A stretch of 64,000 nt of DNA from an uncultured Muribaculaceae bacterium (GCA_910578075.1 CAJTPK010000007.1:1-64000); one strand, 5' to 3'. Counted from the stretch's first letter, positions 9,388 through 18,606 are shown. Program-made: numbers and translations. The notes: generated by a model not told the origin, from the sequence alone.

Positions 9388-11298
9388 CTAAAGGGCTTCG
9401 AGAATCCTCACTTCGCGGGGAGCGAAGCGATATGTCCTGTCTGCGGTAAGAGGTGTTATGATCTCTCCGGTAAGAATATCGCGGTAACGCTTCCCCTCGG
9501 GTATTATCTCAAGGTAACGGCTCATATCAACATCGTTGGTTTCATCCGTGCCGTTCATCATCACAATCACCTCATCATCTCCTGCCCGACGTTCATACAG
9601 ATAAACACCGTTCGTGGGCATGAAATGCTTCATTGTCCCCTCCCCTATAGCCTTACTGCCTTTACGCCATTTGCAAAGCGTGGAGATGAAATCGAAAGCC
9701 TCATTCTGCAATGCAGAGCGTCCCTCGCGGGTGAATACAGTGGTCTGATCACCGGGGAATCCTCCGGGCATATCCTTGCGGACATTTCCGTCGCCACCTT
9801 CACGGGTGCCGTGCATCAGCAATTCCGTGCCATAATATAGCTGAGGTATGCCCGGAATGGTGAGAAGCACAGTCAACGCCTGTTTCCATTGATCAAGCGT
9901 CTCCGGCTCGGTAAGGATGAAGCGCTCCGTGTCGTGATTGTCAAGAAAACGCAACACATTCATCGGATCCGGATATACATAATCGAGAGCGAGATGATCA
10001 TATATGGTATTAAGTCCGTTCCATGGATCTGTCTTCGTCTTGAATGGAGCCATGTCGCGACTCTTTATCATCAAAGGGAAATCCATCACAACCGGCAGAT
10101 TGGTATCCGGATTCTTTGCAGAGGCAAGTGGTGAACCTTTCTGCCAGAACGCCTCGCCGGCTGTATCGCCAAACCAGCATTCTCCAACTATGTTGAAATC
10201 CGGATATTCAGCCATCACATCGTCAATCCAACGCGCCATAGCCCTCTCATCGGCATAAGGATAGGTATCCATGCGTATGCCATCGATCTGCGCCTCTTCT
10301 ATCCACCATATCGAATTCTGCACGAGATATTTCATAAGATGGGGATTACGCTGGTTGAGATCCGGCATCTCCTCCACAAACCAGCCATCCTGGGTAAGTT
10401 TGCGGTCGTAATCGGTGGCATAAGGATCCGTTATGGTAGACAGACGGTAATTGGTCTGCACATATCCATCGGGGAAATTGAACCAGTCGGTCGACGGGCG
10501 ATCCTCAAACCAGGGATGTCCCGAGCCGCAATGGTTAAAAATCATATCCATGACTGTCTTTATACCCTTGCCATGAAGTTTCTCAATGAGCGCTGAATAC
10601 TGGCCGTTGGTACCGAAACGAGGATCAACGCGGTAATAATCGGTTGTTGCATACCCGTGATAGCTTCCACCTTTCATATCATTCTCAAGGACAGGATTCA
10701 GCCATACTGCCGTTATGCCGAGGGTGTCAAGATAGTCAGCATGATCTGATATGCCCTTCAAATCACCGCCGTGGCGGGTATTGGGATCTTCACGATCCAC
10801 AGCCACATGATGGCGCAACGACGCCACATCGTTGATCGATTCATCTCCGCATGCAAATCTGTCCGGCATAACCATATATAGCACATCGGAAGCAGAAAAC
10901 CCTTTAGCTCCCTTCTGCTCACGCCGTGCCCGCAATTCATACTCCTTGACCACTCGCTTCTTCCCTTCCCGCCATTCCAGCTTCATCTTTCCGGGTTTGG
11001 CTTCCGGAGAGACAGAAAGATATACGTATTGCCAGTTGGGCGAGCCATCAAGACGGACCACAGAATCGACGCGCACACCGGGATAATTCACTGAAAAATC
11101 CGTCGGCTTTATGTTTTTTCCATGTATCTGGAGCTGCAATGACGTGTCATGCATTCCTATCCACCAATGCGGAGGATGAATTTCATCAACAGAGAAAGAA
11201 GCTGCTGATGCAGACAGGGCACCCCCTGCCATAAAGCAGAAAAGGCCGCGGCATATTCGCCGCAACCTGCTGATGGTTTTATTCTTAAATTTGTTCAT
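9388..11298 (-). CDS. GH13 alpha-amylase family, SusA/neopullulanase-like
   Basis: This is a secreted glycoside hydrolase family 13 enzyme of 636 residues that cleaves alpha-glucans or cyclodextrins. The signal peptide is about residues 1-33. An N-terminal cyclomaltodextrinase-type beta domain (about 34-125) includes IHPPHWWIGM, as in SusA-like neopullulanases. The TIM barrel shows the conserved regions DMIFNHCG, DGIRMDTYPY with nucleophile Asp344, GECW with acid Glu373, and FLDNHDTER with Asp456. A C-terminal beta domain follows. It lies 23 bases after a coiled-coil lipoprotein gene on the same strand. No SusCD pair is adjacent, so its cellular partner for maltodextrin uptake is not visible here. 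Confidence 0.93.
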   Translation of the reverse strand: MNKFKNKTISRLRRICRGLFCFMAGGALSASAASFSVDEIHPPHWWIGMHDTSLQLQIHGKNIKPTDFSVNYPGVRVDSVVRLDGSPNWQYVYLSVSPEAKPGKMKLEWREGKKRVVKEYELRARREQKGAKGFSASDVLYMVMPDRFACGDESINDVASLRHHVAVDREDPNTRHGGDLKGISDHADYLDTLGITAVWLNPVLENDMKGGSYHGYATTDYYRVDPRFGTNGQYSALIEKLHGKGIKTVMDMIFNHCGSGHPWFEDRPSTDWFNFPDGYVQTNYRLSTITDPYATDYDRKLTQDGWFVEEMPDLNQRNPHLMKYLVQNSIWWIEEAQIDGIRMDTYPYADERAMARWIDDVMAEYPDFNIVGECWFGDTAGEAFWQKGSPLASAKNPDTNLPVVMDFPLMIKSRDMAPFKTKTDPWNGLNTIYDHLALDYVYPDPMNVLRFLDNHDTERFILTEPETLDQWKQALTVLLTIPGIPQLYYGTELLMHGTREGGDGNVRKDMPGGFPGDQTTVFTREGRSALQNEAFDFISTLCKWRKGSKAIGEGTMKHFMPTNGVYLYERRAGDDEVIVMMNGTDETNDVDMSRYLEIIPEGKRYRDILTGEIITPLTADRTYRFAPREVRILEAL

Positions 11299-11321
11299 TA
11301 AACATTATCATTTGGAATTTT

Positions 11322-12185
11322 TCAGTCAACCTGGATAACGAGGTGATTTGTCAAGCTCCAGAATTTTGCGGGATCTGTGATCTGGATAGTCTTCGGACCA
11401 TCTTTCTCACCCGTGATCTGATAGCTGCCGGCGGGCATATTGCTCCAGATCTTAACTTTCTTGGAGTTTGTAGGGATAGCTGAGAGAGTGCGCTTGTCGG
11501 CAGTCACGAAATAAGAGCTGTCGAAATCGCCTTTGAGCACCTTGGTAGCACCGAGGAATTTTTTCTCCAACAGACCCTTCTCCTTAAGATTCTTGTTTGT
11601 GCCGATTGCATAATACACGCGGTTTGCCTCGTTTTCAGCAGCTACAGCCTGAGCTTGAGCCTCCTCTTTGGCAGCAGTCTCGGTCTTAACCTGCTCCTGC
11701 GACTCAGTTACCTGAGTGTTCAGCGTCTCGATCTGACCTTTTGCAGTGGCGAGATCGCTCTCAAGCTGGTTGATTTTCTGATCCTGCGAAGCGATACGCT
11801 CTTTCAACTGAGCGATAGTTTTGGTCATCACGCTGTTCTCGTTACCGGTAGCCTTGATTTTCTCCTCCATTGATGTGAGAAGAGCTTTATTAGCGGCAAG
11901 ACGAGCCTTGATTGATGCGAGATTATGACGGATCTCCGCACGACGGTCGGCGTTCTCTCCATTTCCCATGTTGTAGAGCAGGCCTTCCTGCATGTTGATG
12001 GAATCGAGGCCGGTATAGATATCACCCATCAGAAGCATGAGGGAATCGTTAAAAGTGGCAGCCTCCTGATATTCAGCTGTAAGGTCGGCGATACGGATTG
12101 AATCCTCATCGAGTTTCTTCTGATTTCCCGAGCACGATGCGAGGAGCGCTGCTCCCAAACCGAGGAATAAAATGCTTTTCTTCAT
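11322..12185 (-). CDS. Coiled-coil lipoprotein of unknown function
   Basis: This 287-residue protein has a lipoprotein signal with lipobox LLASC (Cys18). It has a long predicted coiled coil at about residues 85-195, rich in Ala, Glu, Gln and Lys with heptad-like spacing, including LKERIASQDQKINQLESDL. A globular C-terminal part (about 200-287) includes LEKKFLGATKVLKGDFDSSY. Similar lipoproteins are common in Bacteroidales, but I do not recognise a function. It probably stands off the outer membrane in the periplasm or on the surface. It lies between rsmI and the amylase on the same strand. Confidence 0.75.
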   Translation of the reverse strand: MKKSILFLGLGAALLASCSGNQKKLDEDSIRIADLTAEYQEAATFNDSLMLLMGDIYTGLDSINMQEGLLYNMGNGENADRRAEIRHNLASIKARLAANKALLTSMEEKIKATGNENSVMTKTIAQLKERIASQDQKINQLESDLATAKGQIETLNTQVTESQEQVKTETAAKEEAQAQAVAAENEANRVYYAIGTNKNLKEKGLLEKKFLGATKVLKGDFDSSYFVTADKRTLSAIPTNSKKVKIWSNMPAGSYQITGEKDGPKTIQITDPAKFWSLTNHLVIQVD

Positions 12186-12259
12186 AATATTGGAGTTTTT
12201 AGTGTTTAGTTTAAAGTGGTAAAATCTAAATATATTGAAGACAATGGATTTTCATGATC

Positions 12260-12931
12260 TCACCTGCCTTCGATGACTATAACAATTTCCCCCTTCGCTT
12301 GGTTCGATGCATAATATTCCGCAAGGTTTCCAAGGGTGTCACGGTTGATTGTCTCATGCATCTTGGAAATCTCCCGGCAGACAGCCGCCTCCCTCTCCTC
12401 TCCGAAAGCATCTGCAAGCTGACGAAGCGTTCGGGCCAGACGTAACGGGGATTCATAGATAACTACAGTGCGCGGATCCTGGGCGAGTTCAGCAAGTCGC
12501 GTCTGGCGCCCTTTCTTCACAGGAAGAAAACCTTCGAAAACAAACCTGTCGCACGGCAAACCGGATGACACAAGAGCCGGAACAAAAGCTGTGGCACCGG
12601 GCAGACATTCCACCTCCACACCTCGCCTGCGGCATGCGCGCGAAAGCATAAAACCGGGATCAGAGATTCCGGGGGTGCCTGCATCCGAGATCAGGGCCAC
12701 AATCTCACCTCCCTCTATACGCTCGGCTATGGCATCACATGTCTGATGCTCATTAAATTTATGATGGCTCCTCATCGGAGTGGCTATCTCGTAATGCTTG
12801 AGCAATTTACCGGATGTGCGCGTGTCTTCGGCAAGGATATAATCAACCTCTTTCAGCACTTTAAGCGCACGGAAGGTGATATCCTCGAGATTGCCGACAG
12901 GCGTTGGCACTATGTATAGTTTTCCGCTCAT
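12260..12931 (-). CDS. rsmI: 16S rRNA (cytidine-1402-2'-O)-methyltransferase RsmI
   Basis: This is a tetrapyrrole-methylase-fold enzyme of 223 residues that 2'-O-methylates C1402 in the decoding centre of 16S rRNA using S-adenosylmethionine. The N-terminus LYIVPTPVGNLEDITFRALK and the motifs ILAEDTRTSGKLLKHY, ALISDAGTPGISDPG and LPGATAFVPALVSSGL are diagnostic of RsmI. It lacks the C-terminal extension of longer homologues, as is usual in Bacteroidetes. Its start overlaps the stop of the upstream gene by 4 bases (ATGA), which suggests translational coupling. Confidence 0.95.
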   Translation of the reverse strand: MSGKLYIVPTPVGNLEDITFRALKVLKEVDYILAEDTRTSGKLLKHYEIATPMRSHHKFNEHQTCDAIAERIEGGEIVALISDAGTPGISDPGFMLSRACRRRGVEVECLPGATAFVPALVSSGLPCDRFVFEGFLPVKKGRQTRLAELAQDPRTVVIYESPLRLARTLRQLADAFGEEREAAVCREISKMHETINRDTLGNLAEYYASNQAKGEIVIVIEGR

Positions 12932-13551
12932 GACTCAAAATAACCTCTTATTATCTCCATGAAATCAACCACCTCCTGATTCTCCATATCCCATCCGAGC
13001 TGATCGATGAAATACTCCTCTGCCTCCTCATAGCTCTCCATAGCCGCAATCATATTCATCGCAGAGGAGAATTCAGCATCAGAATTAGCGAAAAGCTCAC
13101 GACGGAAGCGGAAGCGGTCGTTAAGACAGAATGCCGGTTTATCGGTTCTCTCTTTTCTTACAGGAGCCTGCTTCTGTAAAGAGATAGGATCTGTGCCCGG
13201 ATTTTGAGTTACAGATACAGTGTCGGTTTCCTCAAAAAGCTCTGTGATAGTATTTACAGGTTCCGGTTCAGGCTCCGGTTCAAGTTCAGATTCCTGTTCC
13301 GGCTCAAATTCAGGCACGGGCTCAAATTCAGGCTCCTCCGACGCTAAAATTTCTTCCTCCGCTATGCTGAAAGATTCCTCCGCGATATCATCTGCGGGAG
13401 CATCTTCGAGAAGAGACATTATTCTGCCTTTTATAAGAGGCTCAAGTTCTGATAGCTTGTCCTCGCGTAGTTGAGCGAGCTCAAGAAGCCCCTCTATTTC
13501 ATAAATCTTGTCTTTAAGATTTTTAATTTCCTCTATTGTCATTATAGTCAT
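12928..13551 (-). CDS. Glu/Pro-rich protein with conserved acidic C-terminus, unknown function
   Basis: I chose the ATG at 13551, giving MTIMTIEEIKNLKDKIYEIE; the ATG at 13542 is equally good. The frame stays open further upstream, but that part lies within dacB. The N-terminal 40 residues form a probable coiled coil. Next comes an acidic low-complexity stretch with repeated Glu-Pro pairs, encoded by tandem 6- to 12-base repeats around 13255-13340. The last 90 residues (FCLNDRFRFRRELFANSD, then ESYEEAEEYFIDQLGWD) look folded and conserved. The combination is recurrent in Bacteroidales next to rsmI, but I know no function. It overlaps dacB upstream by about 28 bases and rsmI downstream by 4. 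Confidence 0.75.
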   Translation of the reverse strand: MTIMTIEEIKNLKDKIYEIEGLLELAQLREDKLSELEPLIKGRIMSLLEDAPADDIAEESFSIAEEEILASEEPEFEPVPEFEPEQESELEPEPEPEPVNTITELFEETDTVSVTQNPGTDPISLQKQAPVRKERTDKPAFCLNDRFRFRRELFANSDAEFSSAMNMIAAMESYEEAEEYFIDQLGWDMENQEVVDFMEIIRGYFES

Positions 13552-14770
13552 TTGTTTTAGAGTCCGTTTCATTGTTGTCAAACACCTCGAGCAGCGCCCT
13601 GCGGACAGCCTCACGCGCTGCACTGCGGTTGGTCATATCATTGAGCATCACCACAATAATATGTGTAGGGGCGTAATCATCATCAAGTTTATATCCTGCA
13701 TAACACTGGATACCCTTCATGCTGCCCGTCTTCATCGCCACATATCCTTCTAACGGAGTATCCACAAGAAAGTTTTTCAACGTGCCTTCCTGTCCGGCAA
13801 GCGGAAAGAAAGACGCGTAATATGGGTTGTCGGCTCGTTTCGAGAGTACGTGTGCCATAAACCTTGCCGTCACACGGTTCTGACGTGATAATCCTGAACC
13901 GTCAATGATATTTACCCCCGACATCGGAGCCTTATGCTTTTTCCAATATGAAGTCTCGCGGGCTGCCGCGTCAGAAGTGTTCCCTTTTGCTCCAGATTCC
14001 ACAGCATATGTGCGCAGCAACGCCTCGGCATACTGATTGTCGCTCCGCATCATGCAAGACCGCATGATCTCGTCAAGAGGCACCGACTGATGGTCAACGA
14101 GCAGCTGACGTTCTCCCTCACGGACTGACTCGCCAGCCACCGTGATACCACGGCGCGAAAGAGCCGAACGCAACCGGGTGTCGAACACCGCCGCCGGATT
14201 TGATACAGACCTGCTTCCCGATGCATTATCCTCGAAGTTGAGACCATGGGAACCTGTGCCGTAAGCGTGCGGCAAGTCTCCTGACATCCACGAAGGCGGT
14301 ATCGCCGGACCACTCCATACCTCTTCATCGACAACAATCCTGCCGCCGATAGTTGAAACACCTTCCCGCGCGAGAGCTTCAGCAATCTCAGCGCAGATAT
14401 CCGAATTCCCGTCGACATGCCGTGAATTCAAAGACGGGTCTCCGCTTCCTACAACCACCACATTCCCTTCAAGAACACCGTCGCGCACCGGACCTGTGGT
14501 ATAGACACGCGTATGAAAACGGGCGTCTTCCGACATGCGGTCGAGCAGCGTGGCCGTTGTCACGCATTTCATGATGGATGCGGGAATCAAAGGCTTGTCA
14601 GCATTAAGCTCCGCAAGTGTGCTACCATTGGCAAGATCTATGATCAGAAGGGAGGATTTATCTCCGTTCAGACCTCGCGACCGGCTGAATTCACCAGTTA
14701 TATCGGCTCGGGCAGGGAGCGTCAGCAGAAGGAGAATGAGAATGAATATATAGGGTATCCGCAATTTCAT
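13523..14770 (-). CDS. dacB: D-alanyl-D-alanine carboxypeptidase/endopeptidase (PBP4, peptidase S13)
   Basis: This is a periplasmic penicillin-binding protein of 415 residues that trims or cleaves peptidoglycan cross-links. The signal peptide is residues 1-22. The three active-site motifs are present: SIMK with nucleophile Ser65 and Lys68, SDN at 243-245 and KTG at 347-349. The insertion between the first two motifs, about 175 residues, fits the class C low-molecular-weight PBPs (DacB type). The ATG lies only 4 bases from a -7 box TAATTTTG, so the message may be leaderless. It heads an operon with the Glu/Pro-rich protein gene and rsmI. Confidence 0.92.
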   Translation of the reverse strand: MKLRIPYIFILILLLLTLPARADITGEFSRSRGLNGDKSSLLIIDLANGSTLAELNADKPLIPASIMKCVTTATLLDRMSEDARFHTRVYTTGPVRDGVLEGNVVVVGSGDPSLNSRHVDGNSDICAEIAEALAREGVSTIGGRIVVDEEVWSGPAIPPSWMSGDLPHAYGTGSHGLNFEDNASGSRSVSNPAAVFDTRLRSALSRRGITVAGESVREGERQLLVDHQSVPLDEIMRSCMMRSDNQYAEALLRTYAVESGAKGNTSDAAARETSYWKKHKAPMSGVNIIDGSGLSRQNRVTARFMAHVLSKRADNPYYASFFPLAGQEGTLKNFLVDTPLEGYVAMKTGSMKGIQCYAGYKLDDDYAPTHIIVVMLNDMTNRSAAREAVRRALLEVFDNNETDSKTNDYNDNRGN

Positions 14771-14774
14771 ATTA

Positions 14775-14782
14775 CAAAATTA
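14775..14782 (-). promoter_or_regulatory. -7 box for dacB, 4 bases before the ATG
   Basis: On the minus strand TAATTTTG is followed by TAAT and then the dacB ATG at 14770. It matches TAnnTTTG exactly. If this box is used, transcription would start at or next to the start codon. Confidence 0.55.
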
Positions 14783-14815
14783 ACTCATCTTGCTCCTACT
14801 TACAAATCTTTTTAG

Positions 14816-14823
14816 TAATTTTG
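14816..14823 (+). promoter_or_regulatory. -7 box for the AI-2E family permease, 4 bases before the ATG
   Basis: TAATTTTG is followed by GCTT and then the ATG at 14828. It mirrors the dacB box on the opposite strand, with the same 4-base spacing. No clear -33 TTTG is present at 19-21 bases; TTGC lies about 22 bases upstream. Confidence 0.5.
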
Positions 14824-14827
14824 GCTT

Positions 14828-15952
14828 ATGAACTATGAACGACGACCATACACATTCGACCGGGTGGTGCGCATACTCTTCTCTGTCTGCGCTCTCTTAG
14901 CTACCCTTTATCTCCTTACAATTCTCAAAGGAGTGTTACTGCCATTCTTAGTGGCGGTACTGATTGCATACATGCTTGAACCTGTGGTGAAATGGAACCA
15001 GCGGTGGATGCATACCGCCAACCGTTTTATCCCCGTGATGACAACCCTCTTAGAGACAAGCGTGGTGATAGGGGGATTCTGCGCGATCTTCTTCCCATAT
15101 CTGATATCGGAATGCACGCAGATGACCGAGATGGTAAAGACGTACGCCACAAAGCAGATTGACATCCCTTTCATCTCCGAGAGCATACACCGCTTTATCC
15201 GCGACAACATCGACTTCAACCAGCTGTCGAAGCTGCTTTCTCAGGAACAGTGGGAAAAACTGATCAAGACCAGCATTTCATCCTCTTGGGGATTCCTCAG
15301 TTCAAGCCTCGCATTCGTTTTCGGGGTTATAAGCTGGCTTGTCGTGATACTCTATGTCATATTCATCATGCTTGATTACGAGAAGCTCACTCTGAGCTTC
15401 CGTCAGCTTGTGCCCCATGGCCACCGCCGCAGGGTTTTCCGCATCTTTGATGACATCAAGAATGCGATGAACCGCTATTTCCGCGGTCAGTTCCTGATAG
15501 CATCCATTGTCGGAGTAATGTTTTCAATAGGATTCCTTATCATAGGTCTGCCTATGGGCGTGGTGTTGGGACTGTTCATAGGGTTACTGAACATGGTGCC
15601 TTACCTCCAGCTGATATCCCTGCCTATAACGGCCCTGCTCTGTCTGGTATGGACGGTAAGCACAGGAGGGGATTTCTGGCTCATTTTCTGGGAATCAATG
15701 GCTGTATATGTCATAGTGCAATGTATCCAGGATCTTGTGCTTACGCCGAGAATAATGGGCAAGGTGATGGGACTAAACCCGGCGATCATCCTACTGTCGC
15801 TCTCGATATGGGGCAGCCTCTTAGGATTCATGGGGCTTATCATCGCTCTGCCTCTCACCACCCTCATCCTATCGTATTATAACCTTTATGTGATTCAAAG
15901 AATCCAGCAGAAACAAGAACGTAATCATGATTCATCTACCGATATCGGCTGA
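14828..15952 (+). CDS. AI-2E family transporter (UPF0118/PerM-like permease)
   Basis: This is an inner-membrane protein of 374 residues with about eight hydrophobic segments, in the arrangement of the AI-2E exporter family (YdiK/PerM/TqsA). Two helices lie near the N-terminus, separated by a loop from another helix pair. A soluble stretch spans about 95-155, and the C-terminal helices carry the family motif GLPMGVVLGLFIGLLNMVPYL near residues 240-260 and PRIMGKVMGLNPAIILLSL near 310. Family members export autoinducer-2, act as Na+/H+ antiporters or are uncharacterised, so the substrate is open. Its 3' end overlaps the following antiporter gene by 26 bases. Confidence 0.88.
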   Translation: MNYERRPYTFDRVVRILFSVCALLATLYLLTILKGVLLPFLVAVLIAYMLEPVVKWNQRWMHTANRFIPVMTTLLETSVVIGGFCAIFFPYLISECTQMTEMVKTYATKQIDIPFISESIHRFIRDNIDFNQLSKLLSQEQWEKLIKTSISSSWGFLSSSLAFVFGVISWLVVILYVIFIMLDYEKLTLSFRQLVPHGHRRRVFRIFDDIKNAMNRYFRGQFLIASIVGVMFSIGFLIIGLPMGVVLGLFIGLLNMVPYLQLISLPITALLCLVWTVSTGGDFWLIFWESMAVYVIVQCIQDLVLTPRIMGKVMGLNPAIILLSLSIWGSLLGFMGLIIALPLTTLILSYYNLYVIQRIQQKQERNHDSSTDIG

Positions 15953-18260
15953 ATATGCCACAGTCGCGCAAGAGACTGTGGAGGAACTGACACAAAAAGT
16001 CTCGACTGAGATTAACCCTGACGCTGAAAGCGCACCCTCAGAGGAGGAACACACAAACGGTCTTATCGCGGATCTTGCATGGATTCTGCTGCTTGGAGCT
16101 GTAGTAACGCTGCTGTTCAAGAAGATGAAACAGCCTGTTGTGTTGGGATATATATTGGCGGGATTCCTTGCAAGTCCGAAGTTTGAATATCTTCCCTCCA
16201 TCTCAAACCTTGAAAATATCTCTTTCTGGGCGGATCTGGGAATTGTGGTGCTGATGTTCTCGATCGGTCTTGAATTCTCATTCAAGAAGCTGATGAATTC
16301 CGGTTCGTCCGCTATTGTTACGGCTCTGATCATTATCACGGGAATGACATTCGCGGGCTTCGGCATGGGGTGCCTGTTAGGATTGAATACAATCAACTGC
16401 ATCTTTTTAGGAGGCATGATTTCTATGTCTTCTACCACCATAATCATGAAATCACTTGATGACTTGGGATTGAAGCAGAAGAAGTTTGCGTCTCTTGTGC
16501 TTGCGGTGCTGATAATCGAGGATCTTTTCGCTGTGCTTATGCTGGTGCTCCTATCTTCGCTGGCCATGGGAGATGTGAAGGGCATGGAACTACTTTTCTG
16601 CATCGGAAAACTGCTCTTCTTCCTGATAATATGGTTTCTTGTCGGTGTATATGTCATACCGACATTTCTCACAAAAATGCGCAGTTATCTTAATGACGAG
16701 ACCCTGCTTGTTGTGGCTATGGGGCTGTGTTTCTCGATGGCGGTGTTCAGCGTGATGTGCGGTTTCTCGCTTGAATTAGGCGCCTTCGTGATGGGTTCGA
16801 TTTTGGCAGGTACGGTGATGGCTGAAAGGATGGAGCGCGTGATTGGTCCGGTGAAAAATCTTTTTGGCTCTGTCTTCTTCATCTCTGTGGGTATGATGGT
16901 GGATCCGCATATCTTAGGGCAATACTGGCTTGAGATTCTTATGCTCGCCGCGGTGGTGATTGTGGGCATGATTATTTTCGGGACTCTCGGAATGCTCGTA
17001 ACCGGACAGAATCTCAAGGTGGCGATAGAAAGTGGTTTCACGTTGACGCAGGTCGGTGAGTTCTCATTCATCATAGCATCGTTGGGTATGGCTTTAGGTG
17101 TGCTTAACCCTTCGCTTTATCCAATAATTGTGGCGGTTTCGGTGCTGACAATTTTTACCACGCCATACTTCATACAGATGGCGGATGGCGCATACATGCG
17201 CATTGAGAAGCATCTGCCCAAGGGTCTCAACTTCCTTATATCAAGATATTCAAAGCAGGTTACAGACTCCAGCGAGACAAAACAGCTGTGGATAGCCATT
17301 ATCAAGCGCTATCTCTGGAGGATGCTTCTATATTCGGTGATATTGCTCGCAGAGATAATGTTCTCACGCAAATTCTTCTTCCCGATAGTGGAGAATTATC
17401 TGCCGGAATGGGGACATATCGTCGCTACCGTACTCACTATCATAGCCATGCTTCCGTTCCTCGTGGCCCTCAGTTTCAGCACAACCAAGCCTGACGAGAG
17501 AATGAGGCTTCATCAGTCGGCAAGTTTCTATGATGTGCCGCTTGTCGCCATGCGCATAGTGCGTTATCTGCTTGCCCTTTTCTTCATAACCTATTTCACC
17601 ACCCTGGCATATTCATCTATCACAGGATGGCTTGTAGGCGCAGGATGTTTCATCCTCATCATGGTCTTTGCATCAACCAAACTCATGCAGCGTTACAACC
17701 GTATGGAGGAAAGATTCATGAACAACCTCAACAGCCGTGAAAACACACGTCTCGGCACCAACAACAATCTTGTGGACGACATGCACCAGGCATATATCCA
17801 GATAGGCACATGCGCGCCATTTGTCGGCGACAAGATCAAAGACTCCGGTCTGCGCGATGACTATGGCGTGAGCATATCGAGTATACAGCGTGGCGACGAC
17901 TACATGCCTCTGCCCTCACCTATGGCACGTATTTTCCCCGGTGATATACTTGGAGTGATTGGCTCTGACGATCAGCTGAAACGTCTGAACGAAGACATTG
18001 AAAGCTCCGAACAGGCATGCGCAGCCATAAAGGTAACGCAGCATAAGGTTGATCTTAAGAGCATACGTCTCTCTGAGAATTCACCGATAGTCGGCATACC
18101 ATTAGGTAAGACCAACATTCAGAAAGACTTCTATTCGATGATTGTGAAAGTGCAGAGGGCGGAAGACGAATTCCTCCAGCCTGACCGCGACACCATCCTG
18201 CGCCCTGGCGACATCATCTGGGTGGTAGGCGACCCCGCCTTCTTCGACAAAATGAAATAA
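15927..18260 (+). CDS. CPA2-family cation/proton antiporter with two C-terminal TrkA-C domains
   Basis: This is an inner-membrane antiporter of 777 residues, related to KefB/KefC and to GerN-type exchangers. After a polar N-terminal tail of about 45 residues there are about twelve helices, starting at WILLLGAVVTLLFKKMKQPV. Motifs GYILAGFLASPK and SIGLEFSFKKL are typical of CPA2 proteins. An unusual extra set of helices follows at about 455-580. The soluble C-terminus (about 615-777) contains two TrkA-C-like domains, each ending with a PGDI motif (FPGDILGVIG and RPGDIIWVVG), which bind regulatory ligands in the family. There is no TrkA-N nucleotide-binding domain. K+ or Na+ exchange is the likely activity; which ion is unknown. 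Confidence 0.87.
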   Translation: MIHLPISAEYATVAQETVEELTQKVSTEINPDAESAPSEEEHTNGLIADLAWILLLGAVVTLLFKKMKQPVVLGYILAGFLASPKFEYLPSISNLENISFWADLGIVVLMFSIGLEFSFKKLMNSGSSAIVTALIIITGMTFAGFGMGCLLGLNTINCIFLGGMISMSSTTIIMKSLDDLGLKQKKFASLVLAVLIIEDLFAVLMLVLLSSLAMGDVKGMELLFCIGKLLFFLIIWFLVGVYVIPTFLTKMRSYLNDETLLVVAMGLCFSMAVFSVMCGFSLELGAFVMGSILAGTVMAERMERVIGPVKNLFGSVFFISVGMMVDPHILGQYWLEILMLAAVVIVGMIIFGTLGMLVTGQNLKVAIESGFTLTQVGEFSFIIASLGMALGVLNPSLYPIIVAVSVLTIFTTPYFIQMADGAYMRIEKHLPKGLNFLISRYSKQVTDSSETKQLWIAIIKRYLWRMLLYSVILLAEIMFSRKFFFPIVENYLPEWGHIVATVLTIIAMLPFLVALSFSTTKPDERMRLHQSASFYDVPLVAMRIVRYLLALFFITYFTTLAYSSITGWLVGAGCFILIMVFASTKLMQRYNRMEERFMNNLNSRENTRLGTNNNLVDDMHQAYIQIGTCAPFVGDKIKDSGLRDDYGVSISSIQRGDDYMPLPSPMARIFPGDILGVIGSDDQLKRLNEDIESSEQACAAIKVTQHKVDLKSIRLSENSPIVGIPLGKTNIQKDFYSMIVKVQRAEDEFLQPDRDTILRPGDIIWVVGDPAFFDKMK

Positions 18261-18375
18261 CCGATATTTAGAGGTTGTCGTACAATTTTACATAAAGAAC
18301 GAGATTTTTTATACCCGGTAAATAAGAAAGTCAAGACCGCGACTATCTTTGTGAGTGATTACCAATGTGTTGCAA

Positions 18376-18402
18376 AAAAAGCCAACAGGCTGTTGACTTT
18401 TT
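18376..18402. terminator. Possible bidirectional hairpin downstream of the antiporter
   Basis: AAAAAGCCAAC and GTTGACTTTTT form an 11-position stem with one mismatch and a 5-base loop, A-rich before and T-rich after. It is about 115 bases past the antiporter stop; nothing else resembling a terminator is nearer. Confidence 0.4.
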
Positions 18403-18453
18403 GGGTGAACAGACATCTGACGGTACGGTATCAATGCCATACTTCTTCGCTAA

Positions 18454-18570
18454 AATACCGTTGTAGAATGGTCGTTTGAGGGGATAGAGCGGCCAATTGG
18501 AGTCGCTGAATATGAGAAAGAAATCAAGAAAATGATTGAGGAAATTCCTACTCCCAAGAAAATAGAATAA
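18454..18570 (+). pseudogene. Remnant of the C-terminal end of a DUF1016/YhcG-type nuclease
   Basis: An open stretch bounded by stops reads NTVVEWSFEGIERPIGVAEY, followed by EKEIKKMIEEIPTPKKIE and a stop. The pattern VVEW-x-PIGVAxY followed by an LPxxEEIE-like end is characteristic of the C-terminus of DUF1016 (PDDEXK, YhcG) proteins. Only about 38 codons remain, with no start codon and no upstream catalytic domain in the surrounding DNA. The rest of 18261-18450 shows no recognisable gene. This call rests on memory of the family motif. Confidence 0.5.
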
Positions 18571-18598
18571 AACGACAACGCCATTTCGCGAAAATTAG

Positions 18599-18606
18599 TA
18601 AATTTG
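18599..18606 (+). promoter_or_regulatory. -7 box for the small membrane protein gene
   Basis: TAAATTTG matches TAnnTTTG exactly and lies 32 bases before the ATG at 18639. Confidence 0.45.
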
